A stretch of DNA of 64,000 nucleotides. Origin: Vigna angularis. Its lineage: Eukaryota; Streptophyta; Magnoliopsida; Fabales; Fabaceae. This document shows positions 36,410-47,944 of the stretch, one piece after another. The notes under the pieces are model-generated. The model ran no database searches, had not been told where the DNA came from, and saw only the letters and a list, made by a program, of their open reading frames with translations. Position 1 is the stretch's first letter. Each line of letters begins with the position of its first letter. Both the position numbers and the translations under genes were made by a program. The stretch covers positions 18,085,501 through 18,149,500 of the forward strand of contig NC_068973.1 in the NCBI RefSeq assembly GCF_016808095.1. Direction: 5' to 3'.

Positions 36410-36770
36410 CCTCGACCCTATGGGAAATGAAGTATTTGGGAGCAATAATATTATGTCGAAGTCTCTAGGGCTTCAACGTTTTCTTCAACCAGAAGCCAAA
36501 GGTCGCGCCCTTTTTATTTTTTTTTTCTTTTTATTTTTTAATCATTCAATAGCACATCGAAGTCTATGGGGCTTCGACATGATGGGAATTGAATTATTTG
36601 GGAGCATTAATGGTGTGCTGTTACCAACGACGTTTTTCACGTTGATTTTTGGGTGGCTGGACGTCAATTAGTTCTTATCTGAATCGAAAGAGATTTATTA
36701 CTTTTTCACTTAATGATGTTTGAATGTCGAATTCAGCTAGGCTTCGACGTTAATACAAGATGGTGGACTG
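36410..36770. repeat. CACTA subterminal array, resumed part
   Basis: Two further units of the GTCGAAGTCTMTRGGGCTTC motif (about 36454 and 36557) with the same GGGAGCATTAATGGTGTGCT companion segment as 33413-33640, and then ACGTCAATT. This shows that 33891-36400 is inserted. Confidence 0.65.
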
Positions 36771-36799
36771 TGGCAGTTACTAAGCATAATTACACGATA

Positions 36800-37575
36800 T
36801 ACTGTTATTTCATGATATAATGTACGTCTATTTCTTAGCCATTTCGACATCATCGGTTCATCTATAAATATAGGTTGCATTTCACGTAATCCCTTGCCTC
36901 TTGTTTCCCTATTGAACATATTAGGATTCATGTTTTTTATTTCCTTTGCATTTTCTTTTCCTTAGATTTCGAAGCATTTCTATTCTTCAAATTGCAATTT
37001 GCTAACTTGAATTTGAAAGTGGTGCATTCATCGTCATTTCATATGAAGGTGCCCTTTCAAATTCAAGTATATGAATGTTTTTTTATAGTACAAAAATGGT
37101 TAAGATATCTTACTGAAAGGGAAGTGCTTAAGAAAAAGAAATATGGTTCATAATATGTTTAATGTTGAAACAATGTTAAGATCTAAAATAATTATATAAG
37201 ATTTAATGTACTTCTATCTCTTAACCAGTTCGATGTCATCGGTTCATCTATAAATATAGCTTGCATTTCACGTAACCCCTTGTCTCCTGTTTCCCTATTG
37301 AACATATTAGGATTCATGTTTTTTATCTCCTTAGCATATTCTTTTCCTTAGATTTCAAAGCATGTTTGTTCTTTAAATTGCAATTTATCGACTTGAATTT
37401 CAAAGTGTCGCATTCAACCTTAGTTCATATGAAGGTGGCCTTTGAAATTTAAGTCAACAAAATGTTTTTTATAGTACAGAAATGGTTAAGATATCTAACT
37501 GAAAGGGAAGTACTGAGGAAAGAAATATAGTTCACAATATGTATAATGTTGAAACAATTTTCAATTCTAAAATAA
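36800..37575 (+). repeat. Tandem duplication, period 386 bp, each copy with a TATA box
   Basis: CATCGGTTCATCTATAAATA occurs at 36851 and 37237. The surroundings match for nearly the full 386 bases (shared TTGAACATATTAGGATTCAT and ACTGAAAGGGAAGT). CTATAAATATAG followed by a pyrimidine-rich leader looks like a core promoter directed rightward, but no reading frame starts downstream. Confidence 0.65.
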
Positions 37576-38383
37576 TTATATAAAAAAGTTGTTCAACTTC
37601 ATCATTTAACAATGTATGATTCGTTTTTGTGGAAAAAACTTCAAGAAAATTTAAATTTAGAATCTATTTACACAATTGACGTGGAATATTGAGTGCATTC
37701 TGTTGGATTGTTGATAGGGGGAGCACATGTTAGCTTAACCCACAATCTCAGTGATATTTGAGTTTTTGATGATGACAACACATAATTAATAACACATTTG
37801 TATTCTATGTTACATGTTCTATGTTTACATGTTATATGCTTTTCCTTAATGTGTTAAATCTGTTAAAGCATATCTGAGAACATGTTTGTGTTGTTCATTG
37901 CATATCATTGTGTGAAATATGTGATTTTATATCTGTATGCATGACATATGTTTTTGGAAAAGGAAAATCACAAGCACTATGGTTGAACTTTAAATGTGTG
38001 GCAAAACAACAGTTTTAAGTCGATTACATTATGGGGTGAATCGATTAAAAGTCGTGTGTTTGCACAAACTCTTTTGAAGTGTGCTGTGAGTTTTTTCAAA
38101 GAGAAAAGTTTTCAAAACTATGGAAAAAGATTTCACTTAATCGAACGCATGCACTCTGTATTCGAATAAGTTAGTTGATGTTTTGAAAATATGTTAAATG
38201 CTTGTTACAACTAACATAACGGTCATATGTTTAAATATGTTGACCAAACATTAAATGTTAGACGATTGCATTAATTGTACATTCAATTATTCGTTTGACT
38301 GCTGTTAATTCTGTTATAATTGATTGTTATATTCGATTACGTTAGTAGCTCAATCGATTAAAATGCGTCTGATATTTGTTATA

Positions 38384-39842
38384 GGTTTAATCATTTAGAA
38401 CATCCCTATTTTTGTAGGGTTTGCTCAATTAGGTCCTTGTATTGTAAAATCTCTCAATTAAGTCCCTGAATGTGAAAAATTGGATCAATTAAGGGCTTAC
38501 TATTAATTTGGGTGGACGGCGTTAAAATTGAGCGTGCGTGGCAGGATGACATTACTGACGTGGCAGTGTACGGTTTATTGAGTTGGATTTGTTTGATTTA
38601 CAAATTAAATTTTATTGAAATAAAATGATTCAAAACACAACGTTTAAATAAAAAACAATTAACAAATGATTAAACCTTTCCTAAATCAGAATCCTTTTAG
38701 AACCCTAATTTAAAATTTGCAGAGAACCCTAAATTAGTTATCTTTGTATCGCATATGGTTTCTGCCATCATTCTTGGTTTTTGTCATAATTATAATCCTT
38801 TTGAAACCCTAAATTTGAGAAATGGCACCTTTTTTTTTTGAACCTAAGAAAATTCTCAATTTTCTAGGGTTCTTTCTTCTATGCGTGGGAGACCCACATC
38901 AAGAAGCTTCTACTTTTCCCAGGTTCAGCTCGTGCAGATGCAGGCAATGCCAAAACCCTTTCACTCGCAGATCTGGTATCGCGTTCACGCTGCAAAAACC
39001 ATTTGTACATGCGTCTGTCCCCTCACCAGCTTGCCAAATTAATTGTGATGGACAACTATACGTTTCAAATTCAAATTCAACTAAACGTTTCAAATTCAAA
39101 TTGTTATTTTCTATCAAACAATTCAAATTAAATATTCTGTTTCATTTTTTTTTTCTGACTAATATCTCTTCAAAATCAAGCACGTCAGTCAAATTCAAAC
39201 CGTCATGCTCTTCAACGTTCATAAGTGGTGCTCCATGAAATTCCTTTTTTTGGTTGCTTTCTTTCTTCTCCGATGCTTCCATGGAGGAGCGACTTCCTTT
39301 CGTTCTCGCTGGTGGAGATGTGAAAGCTTCTTTCGTTCTTGCTCTCCTCAGGCACACGTTTCATTTATGGGATTTCAGTCTTCCAATTTAGGGTTTTATT
39401 CAAATCCCTTTTAATTTTCCAAATTCCCCCAAATAATTAAAACGTTCTTCACTCAATTAAAACACAACATTTTTATTTGTTAACTATTTTTTACTTAAAC
39501 GTTGCGTTTTGAATCATTTTTTGAATCAGGATTCCTTCATTTAAAACGTTCATTTATTCTGTTAAAAATTAAAACGTTGCGTTTTGATTTAAAAATTTAA
39601 CTTTTTTAAATATAAAAACTCACCATTAAGCCAGGTCAACAACAGTACTGTGCCACGTCAGTACCATTTGGTCATCTCAGCAACCCACACATCAATTTCT
39701 TTAACGGCGTCCAGCCAACTTAACGGGAAGGTCTCAATTGATTTCAATTTTAAAAAATAAGGACCTTTTTGACACACTTTAGAAAACGAGGACCTATCTG
39801 AGACAATCCTGCACAAATAGGGATGTCGAAAAGGATTAAACC
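38384..39842. mobile_element. Non-autonomous MULE (1.46 kb), exact 9-bp TSD TTTGTTATA
   Basis: Terminal inverted repeats begin GGTTTAATCATTTAGAACAT on the left and, inverted, GGTTTAATCCTTTTCGACAT on the right. They extend at least 80 bases with similarity (CATCCCTATTT, AATTAGGTCC). The 9-base duplication is at 38375-38383 and 39843-39851. It has no transposase. The interior contains a coding-like segment (next entry). It is a sister of the MULE at 44565-46422. Confidence 0.92.
38868..39130 (+). pseudogene. Coding-like segment carried by the MULE, source gene unknown
   Basis: An open frame of 87 codons without a start methionine reads ETHIKKLLLFPGSARADAGN, then AKTLSLADLVSRSR and KNHLYMRLSPHQLAKLIVMD, then degenerates into low-complexity Asn/Gln/Ser. 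The first two thirds have the composition and base content of a real conserved exon, higher in G and C than the flanks. I do not recognise the family. Its place between MULE inverted repeats suggests a captured exon. Confidence 0.45.
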
Positions 39843-40556
39843 TTTGTTATACTATAAATTGACGCAGATTTGAATTCTATAAAAACTTTTGTGATTCTAA
39901 AAATTTCATATCATTTATAGAAAGTTGTGATCTTACAGAAAGAGAGGAAAAGCTCCAACAAACAAGATTGACCGTGGTGATCAACAACTTGTGATTTTTG
40001 AAGAGCAAGACTGTTGTGTTTTAAAGACTGGTCAAATATGCACATTTGGGTGTTACTACATGATCAAATTCTGCCATCTCTTGGAGATTGGTTTGAGTTC
40101 CCTATTGTGACTACAGGAAGAAGAACGTGTGTGTTCTTGACTTTGAGGGTGCCTCAAAGGGGTTAGATGGAAGGAGAGGGAATTCTTGCTGCTGGTCTTG
40201 TTGCGTATTGCCTATATTTTCATTAGAGAGTTAGATAGGTGTTTTACATTTTTGACGTGAGGTCTTCTGTAGAAACCTTATTGTAAAAACATTGATCAAT
40301 ATAGTGCATTTGCTTCCCGTGATTGGAAGGACACTGGATGTAGGTAGGTTGGCCGAACCAGTATAAAAACGCAATGTTTGAATTTTTTGATCCTTACTCT
40401 CTTTTATTCAATCGATTATTTTCTATACTTATTCGATTAAGTTTCCATGGCATTGAAAATTACCTTGCAATTCAAGAAAAGTATAAAGACATCATTTTTT
40501 GTGGAAAAGATTTTAAAAGCTTTTATTTTTTACACTTCACCAATTCACCCCCCACA

Positions 40557-40583
40557 CCCCCCCCCCCCCCCCCCCCCCCCCCC
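40557..40583. repeat. Poly(C) tract of 27
   Basis: Same LTR position as the tract at 30616-30638. It is preceded by CCCCCCACA. It creates spurious poly-Pro and poly-Gly ORFs. Confidence 0.95.
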
Positions 40584-40868
40584 ATCTTGGTGTGAGAAAT
40601 TGAGCCATTCTATTTTAACACAATATTCGAATTTGTGAGATAACTGACGTTCTATATGATAGAGGATTTCTAAAAGAGTTCCCCTTTTACAAAACACAAG
40701 ATCTAAAATGAAGACCAAAGATGATGGAATACATATAACGAAAAACAGGAAGTAAATAAAAAAAACAAGCAAAACAATGGAGTCAGATGTCTTAACCACG
40801 AAAAGATAAACAATATAGTTAAGAAATGAAAAACATAATAACACTAAACATAATAAAAAAATGATATC

Positions 40869-43800
40869 CTAATTTGAGTCAGATGTCTCCATAGACTCCT
40901 CTTCTAGTGTGTCTTCTTCATCATCAGATTCACTTGCTGAGGAAGTTCTGAGAGCATCTTCATCTAGTTTCTTTTGAATCATGTTCACAGAGTTTTCAAC
41001 TTTTGAAATTCTTGTCGAAAGCCTTCGAAATTGATCCTCAACAAGTCTTTCAAACTTAGTGTGTGGAGTGAAGGTAGAAGGAGTTTCATCAACATCCTAA
41101 ATAGGTGTACGGACATCCTTGAACACCAAACCATCTTTTGTTTTCTTTAGACCATTAAAGGTCAATGCTACTTTTCCTATTTCATTTGATTTGGTGCACC
41201 CAAATTTTTTTTCACCAGTAAGATCAACTTGATGATGCTTTGTTAAACTGGATTTTGGATCCACAAAATCAAAACAAACTAAGTTTCCCCACTAATGAAG
41301 TATAGGGACAACCTAGGTATCAATCCTTGGACTCGGTACAATTAAGTTTAAAGTGTAAAGTTAATTCCTGTTATTTTATTTACTACTAACCAGAATACAA
41401 GGTGGGGAAATTAAAAATGAAAGAATGAAATTAAAAAAAAAAATCTATAAGAATTTATAATCTACGAAACAAAGTTGCAATTTCAAAAATATAAAACAAG
41501 TAACTAGACCTACAAGTTGCAGATAAAAGACTCAAACTAAAATGAAGAACAATTTAGCAAGTAACACCTGAACTACACTACAGTTACAATACCTACAAGC
41601 ATAACTGGTGAACCTATGCTAAACTCTCAAGAAATCAGAAATGCAACCAAATTGAACAGAACTTAAAACTCAAGATTGAAAAGCATCATATCAACAAGAA
41701 TGTAACGGCTGAAATAGAAGTAAAGCAGATTATAAATTCTAAAATACTTAAAGTAAACAACCAGAACATCAAAACTCAAACTGAACTTCAACTATCACTA
41801 TCAAAAGCAAATAACAGAGGCAAATGTGCAATAGATTGAAAGAAAGAGTCTCAATTACTCTTCAGAAAGACATTATGAGAAAGTTAAGCCCTCTTTAGGG
41901 TCCTTTTAGTTCATATTTCAGAACTTGAAATGCCAATTCTCACTCAATTATTCAACCAATGCACATGTTCACAAGAACGAAAATATAACACTGAAATTGA
42001 ACTTAGTCCAACAATTATGAAGCTTAACATCTCTCAAGAAGACTTCTTGAAAATCTAGCCCACCTCGGGGTCCTATTACATCCAAAACAGATGAAAAGGT
42101 TTGCATGTTTTCCTTCAAAATTCTCAAACACAGTCCAATTACACAATTTAAATCACACATACTAGAAATAATAGAAAGAAAATTGTAGAAACATAAATCT
42201 GAATGAATCTTTATGCATTGGACTCATCTCTGACTCAAGAAGACATCTCAACAAAGAATGCTCATTGTGGAGTCATTTAATTCCAAAAAGGAATCATAGA
42301 ATGCAGAGTTCTAGAGTCCAAATCAATTTCTCAAAAGATAACAAGTGCAGAAATCAAAAGCAAAGAACAAAATCGAAACGCAAACAAGAATAGAACAAAA
42401 ACACAAACTGAACTTTATTAACATTAAAAACGAATTACACAGTACCAGATTCACCAATTCACTCGCAGTCTGTCACCCTCGCAAGCCTATCGGCGAAATC
42501 CAGCATACAAGAACTCTACCTCTAAGAAAAGCGAGTAAAAGCCATAATCTAAAGAATTTGTAAAACTGTGTAACTAAAAGTGAATATATCTATTTACATG
42601 GCATAAGCCCCTTTTTATAGGGTGTAAAAAGAAAAAAGAAAATGAAAGAGGGAAAAGAGGAGACTTGCTCGTGACGCTTTAATCTTCTCTTCATCGGACG
42701 GTCAGGAGTTGCTTTCTTTCCTAGCCCTCCGATCAACTTGAGCTTCTCACTGATCAACATCTGTCACGTGCCTCTAGTCTTCAATCTTCTGGTAAGTGGT
42801 ATGAGGTAAGCTTTCTCTTCCTCCTTCATTCTCTCGCGTTCTCCTAGCCCTAGCTCGTGGGTTTCTTTGTTGCTAAATGATGTGTGTGAGACGAGGACCC
42901 CTAAGGTAGTGGCAGCCACTAAAACGTTGCGTTTCACTTAATTTTTTGCCTAATCTAGCAGCCCAACCCATTCTATTCTCAACAACAATGACAGTGCATT
43001 GCAAGTGCCAACGGTCCAAATGTGCAGCAGACAAAGCCACTCCAAAACGCTGCGCTCATTAACAACCCAATTTCCATTCCAATTTCACCAGCCCAGATCA
43101 GATTTCATCTTAGCCTAATTTACCTCTGCACAAAACAGCCCAATTAAGAAAAATAAAAAAATTAAAGGGTAAAAATGAAAATAAGAACAACAAGAAAAAA
43201 ACATATGCAATTAAAACAAAAAATTTTTATTGAAATATTTTTAGAAAAAAAATAATAATTTCCTAATTATTAACAAAAACTAAAAATTACATCTAAAAAC
43301 CTATTTTTAACTAAAATTTCACAAAACCTAAGATTTAATAGAAAAACCTAAAACTAATCTAATTCTATACAATTAAGAACAAAAAGAAGCTAAGAAAGAC
43401 TCCTAAACACAGAAAAATATGTAAAATTAGGGAGTTATCATGCTTCAATACATTGTTGATAAAAACACCATAGCATAGATTATGTCCATGATGACTTGCA
43501 ATTTCAATCATGTGATCACTCATAACAACAACCTAGTTGGTTGGTATTCGGGTTTTATGGCATGAACCAAAAATAATTCTTCAGTAGTTAGACGATCAAG
43601 TCTACCTCTTCCAGGTAGTATTACTTAAGCAAGTACAAAAGCACACACTTTTTTTTCCATATTCAAACCACCAAGTAGATACGGCTTGTATACCTTTAGC
43701 CTTTTTGGATATCTCAGAAATTCCTTGTAAATCCTCTTTTTGTTGGTCCTTTGGTTAAGTTCAGAATTTTTTTCATGAGACATGAAGCCTTATGCTTTGA

Positions 43801-44161
43801 GACCAGTAAAAGATAGCAATATTTCATCATCAATTTTAATATCGATACCTTTCACCCGAGAGCATATAACACCATTGACAAACTTCAAATTATGGTAGAA
43901 GACTTCTACCAGGTCAGGATAGCAATCACCGGTCATTTGAACAAATTTTGCAAGACCCCCATCGACAAGCCATTCTTGAAAGAGAAACCCTTCCCTTCTG
44001 AATAATTCCAGATCCAAGAACTTGTGAGGGACCACCTCGAAGTGTTTTCTATAACATCCAAATTTGTATCGTTCTTCGTCATCACTGATCCACCCATTTG
44101 GACTAGCATTTCTTACAAAGTATGCAGCTTTCTTTTCACACCGTGAAGATGAAGAACCCAT
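40869..44161 (-). pseudogene. 'Putative plant transposon protein' gene within the CACTA, split by a solo LTR
   Basis: The minus strand starts MGSSSSRCEKKAAYFVRNAS at 44161. The conserved block ELFRREGFLFQEWLVDGGLA and YPDLVEVFYHNLKFVNG parallels the pseudogene at 43-1039. After a TAA (about 43789) the same frame continues FMSHEKNSELNQRTNKKRIY, then ILPGRGRLDRLTTEELFLVH and, in another frame, SHHGHNLCYGVFINNVLKHH. A 2.2-kb LTR interrupts codons here (41241-43440), and the frame resumes QVDLTGEKKFGCTKSNEIGK. It ends in an acidic tail SSASESDDEEDTLEEES with stop 40869. Without the insertion it would be about 350-370 residues. Function is unknown. CACTA palindromes flank it at 44370-44500, and no LTR adjoins its ends, so here it may be a CACTA passenger or accessory gene. 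Confidence 0.65.
41241..43440 (-). repeat. Gypsy-type solo LTR (2.2 kb), exact TSD TGCTT
   Basis: The plus strand begins TGTTAAACTGGATTTTGGAT and ends GGGAGTTATCA, so the minus strand runs TGATAACTCCCTAATTTTAC to CAGTTTAACA. The duplication TGCTT is exact (41236-41240 and 43441-43445). Length and sequence suggest an Athila/Tat-type LTR. On the minus strand a TATA-like CTATAAAAAGGGG lies at about 42620. Removing it restores the frame VLKHHQVDLTGEKK of the host gene. Confidence 0.9.
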
Positions 44162-44564
44162 TTGAGAACTAGATTTAGAGATTTACAAGAAGGGTATAAG
44201 AATCTAGTTTCTAACAATGATACAAGATAGATTTACAAATTAAATATAATATAAGAAAAGCACGTCAAATACCATGACAACATGATGTTCTATGGTCGTA
44301 ATTATTCAAACCAATGCGCCACTATGTTTTCTTTTTTTTCTTTTAATCAAACTATATGACGGCGTATACTGTTGGGGCTTCGACGTTTTATTTGCCTACA
44401 CAAGACAAAGGGTCAGTCCCTTTATTATTATTTTTTTTCTTTTTCTTTTAAACCAACAACAAAACGTCGAATTCTATGGGGGCTTAGACGTTTATTTTTC
44501 CATTAGAAACGAAGAGATGAATGTCGAATTGTGCCAACATTTGACGTCCACTTAATATGATAAA
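44162..44564. other. CACTA core segment with subterminal palindromes
   Basis: It contains the gene's upstream region and then GGGGCTTCGACGTTTTATTT (about 44383) and AAAACGTCGAATTCTATGGG (44461), the same motif as at 33465-33890. No reading frame. Confidence 0.55.
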
Positions 44565-46422
44565 GGTTTAATCATCTCGGACAATCCTATTTGTGCAAGG
44601 TCGTCTCAATTAGGTCCTCATATTGTAAATTTCAATTAGGGCCTTTATTATGAAAAATTGAATCAATTTAGTCCTGGCCATTAATTAGGCTGGACAGTGT
44701 TAAAAGTTGTGGTGCGTGGCTTGGTGACATAACCAAGTTTTACTGACGTAGCAGAGGTTGGTCGCCTTGGGTGGATTTTTTTTATTTATATTTTTAAATA
44801 AGTTTAATTTAATCAAAACACAGCTTATTATCATACCCCTATTCCCAAAATATCTTTCTTCACTACCTCCAATACTTGAACTGGTCTGAATCACCCGAAT
44901 GAATGGTTCTTCACATGATTCCAAGGCTCCATCGAGTTCTTCCATCTCCTATGAGGTGGGACCCACCTCTATACCAAATGGGTCACTGGGTCACTTCTTC
45001 GATCACGCTGAACCGGCGAGATTGTGGTGGAGGTGGAGATGAGAACTAGGCGATTTGAATGTGAGGGTGTTGAAGGAGGGAACAGGGAAGAAAAGTTCAT
45101 CTTCTGTCTTTACTATGTTTGACATTTTCACTTTCTCAACAAATCCAAAATCTTCAAAAAAATGAGATTAGGTCAAATAGTCCAACTTTAAAGAAGATCC
45201 ACTAAACACCTATTGTCTAGAAAAGAGGCCACCACAAAAAATATTAGCTCTAGTGCTCAAGCTAAAAGAAAACCGACACAAGCTAAATATGAAACAAAAT
45301 GTAAACTAAGGCAAGAGAAAATTGGAAACCCCAAAAATGGCAACAGGGTTCTGATCAAAGACGGTCTACGTAACTGAGGCCTGTATAATGCCGGTGTTGA
45401 TGGCAATAAATTCATTCACACGTGAAATGTTGACTGTGAAACTACCAGCACCCATGGCCTTAGTGGCGAGGGTGGGTTGGAAGGGGTTAACAACCGATTC
45501 AAGCGAGCCAAGAGAGTAATAGGAATGGAGGATGTGGAATTTAAGAACCACCCCTTTTTTATCTGCAGGTAGAGAATGAAGGGCCACAGAAGGTGGAAGA
45601 TCAGTAAAGGCATCATCCACCGGTACGAAAAGAGTGATTCCAACATCACCCTCATCAGCCTCAAATTCCTAAAATTGGAAATTAAACAGTTAGTTAAATG
45701 TCAAAGTCTAAATAATGTACATATGATAGAGAGTTTCACATCAATAACATGTAGAAACTAACTAATGAAATTCAAACTCAGTATCTGAATCACCAACACT
45801 ACTTGAACTACGCCAGAGGCTGCGAGCATTGAGGCGACGACGTTGAAGTTGTGGTCGTCAATTAGGGCTTTGGCGATGTTGAGGACGATGTTGGGGCGGG
45901 TTTCGGACGCCATCAGTTCAAGGCCATAGGGAATGAGGAGGGAATTGACGGCGAAGATGGTGACATTGTAGGGTAGGGTTTTGACGAGGGACAAAATAGT
46001 GACGTTTGAGGGGGAGTAAGGGGGAGTAAGGGGGAGCGGATCAAGACGAGGCCGGATTGGGGGTCGTGCATGAGGATTTTGAAACACACTTCTCCTAGTG
46101 GTAGCCGCCAGGAGTTTCCAAGGGTGCGGCGGGGGAGGCAGAGGGAGATGGCGGGGAGAGGATAAAGAGGAAGAGGATGAATGCGATAAAGAAGGAGGAC
46201 AGTTTTTCAAAATTTAAAATAATTAAATTCCACATCACATATTCATGTTGCAAAGTCAGCATCCTACATCACTGCAATCTTAACGCTGTTATAACAAAAT
46301 TAATGGCAAGGCTCCAATTGACTCAATTTTACAGAAACAAGGACCTAATTGAGAATATTTACAATACGAGGATATAATTGAGACGACTCTGCACAAATAG
46401 GGATGTCCAGGATGATTAAACC
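44565..46422. mobile_element. Pack-MULE (1.86 kb) carrying a fasciclin-like arabinogalactan protein fragment, exact 9-bp TSD TATGATAAA
   Basis: Left terminus GGTTTAATCATCTCGGACAA. Right terminus, inverted, GGTTTAATCATCCTGGACAT. Further inverted similarity continues (CTATTTGTGCA, CTCAATTAGGTCCT/AATTATATCCTC). The duplication is exact at 44556-44564 and 46423-46431. There is no transposase gene. The interior carries a gene fragment with an intron, which defines a Pack-MULE. Confidence 0.92.
45366..46210 (-). pseudogene. FLA4-like: Captured fragment of an FLA4/SOS5-like fasciclin arabinogalactan protein gene
   Basis: Exon one (46210-45803) reads SNVTILSLVKTLPYNVTIFA, LELMASETRP and ALIDDHNFNVVASMLAASGV. 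A 134-base intron follows (45802-45669, GT...TTTTAG). Exon two (45668-45366) reads EFEADEGDVGITLFVPVDDA, then ADKKGVVLKFHILHSYYSLG, SVVNPFQPTLATKAMGAGSF and TVNISR. These are fasciclin-domain motifs, closest in my memory to FLA4 (SOS5), a GPI-anchored cell-surface protein affecting cell walls. The fragment ends at a stop at 45366. Upstream, a tandem repeat of GGGGGAGTAA shifts the N-terminal frame. The whole fragment lies between MULE termini, so it is a transduplicate. Confidence 0.78.
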
Positions 46423-47944
46423 TATGATAAATAATGAAAAATGTTGTAACGAAGAGATTCACGTCTAGTTCTAACACAATTCGACGTCTACTTAATATGG
46501 GAAAGGCAGTTTGCTGGTCATGATAAATGTTGTTACTAGAAACGAAGAGATTCACGTCCAATTTTTACAATATGCGACGTCTACTTTATATGGGAAAAGG
46601 TAGTTTGTTGGTTTCTAGAAACGAAGAGATTCATGTCCAATTTTTACAATAAGCGACGTCAACTTTAAAAATTATTCATTTTAAAACATTAAGTTTATTA
46701 ATTTTTAAGTTCCCTGTTAAAGGTTGTCATTGAATTCGATAAATGTTAACATTTTCCTCTGGTTTTCCATCATGCCTTCATCGTTAACAAAGAAATGTCT
46801 TTGTTTAGTGGAGGAATTGATGGAGAACCAAACGAAAAAGTTAGCATGAATTTGGTTAAGGAACTGATGTAGTGTAGGTTTTCAAAGGGTACTACTTGAA
46901 ATTCATAAGTGTTAACATTTTCCTCTAGTTTTCCACCATTCCTTCATTGTTAACAAAGAAATGTCTTCGTTTAGTGGAGGAATTAATGGAAAACCAAAGG
47001 AAAATGTTAACATGAATTTGGTTAGGGAAGTTATGTAGTGTAGGTTTCCAAATGGTACTTCTTGAAAAGAAATCCAAATCTATTAACTTATGTCTTTGGA
47101 TTTCTATTGCTCCTTCATGCATCACCCAAACTTTTGTGACCTTGAAAGAGCTAAGAGAAAACCAAAGACAAAATTTTATAAGTGGAGGTCAACATCAAGG
47201 ATCCAAAACTGTATTTAAAGAAAGTGGACTTAAACTTTGACGTTGACTTTGTAAGAAACGACAGTTTTTTGGTCATCATAAATGCTATTGTAAGAAACGA
47301 AGATATGAACTTCGAATTTGGAAAATCTTTGACGTTAATTGTGCATGGGAAAGTGTATTTGGTTAGTCTTGATAAACATTGTTGTTACAAACGAAAAGAT
47401 TAAAGTCGAAGTATGAAACTATTCGAAGTCCACTTTATATGGGCAAAATGTTGTTGTTACAAACGAAAAGATTAAAGATGAAGTCTGACACCACTCGACA
47501 TATGTGGGAAAGGCAGTTTGTTGCTCATCATAAATTACAAACGAAGAGATTCACGTCGAATTAGGAAGCGGTTCGTCGTTAATTAGTTGGATGATTCGTT
47601 TTTTAAGTTTTGCTCTAGTTTTTTTTTACAATCAGATTTCAGAGCAAACAAATTCATTATGAAAAACAACTTGAGAAAACTTAAAACAAGAATCATCCAA
47701 ATATACCATTGTACAGTGTGATCATTTTTGAATGATTCATTTATTATGTTTTCCTAGAGTTGTTTTCTACCAAAAATCAGATCCACTGTTTCTTTAGAAA
47801 ACAACTTCAAGAAACTTAGTAATCGAATCATATATAGAATGGGACGTCAAGTGCTATAAGTATTCGACATAAAACTCCTTATTTTTACAAAGCGTATGTT
47901 CATAAACGAAAACAAAAACAAAAGAAATACATAATAACACTAAA
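46423..47944. repeat. CACTA core with ACGTC motif repeats and a tandem hairpin
   Basis: GAAGAGATTCACGTC-like units followed by an opposite CGACGTC(T/A)AC recur at 46450-46660 and 47290-47580. A 166-base tandem duplication at 46745 and 46911 has inverted arms GTTAACATTTTCCTCTGGTT and, opposite, AACCAAAGGAAAATGTTAAC, giving a potential 24-base stem in each copy. I see no genuine reading frame. Confidence 0.55.

Larger units (their letters stand above)
37701..40620 (+). repeat. Copia solo LTR with a nested MULE
   Basis: It begins TGTTGGATTGTTGATAGGG and ends GAGCCATTCTATTTTAACA, like the LTR at 6448-7767. A MULE is inserted at 38384-39842. It carries an extended C run (CCCCCCACA then 27 Cs, 40548-40583). 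Flanking five-base sequences (CATTC and CAATA) do not match, so the duplication is lost or the boundary is shifted. Confidence 0.8.

Noticed and set aside
40447..40844. Poly-Pro and poly-Gly ORFs
   Set aside because: Generated by the poly(C) run in an LTR.
45366..46210. Functional host fasciclin-like gene
   Set aside because: Truncated, frame-shifted near the start, and enclosed by MULE termini with a 9-base duplication.
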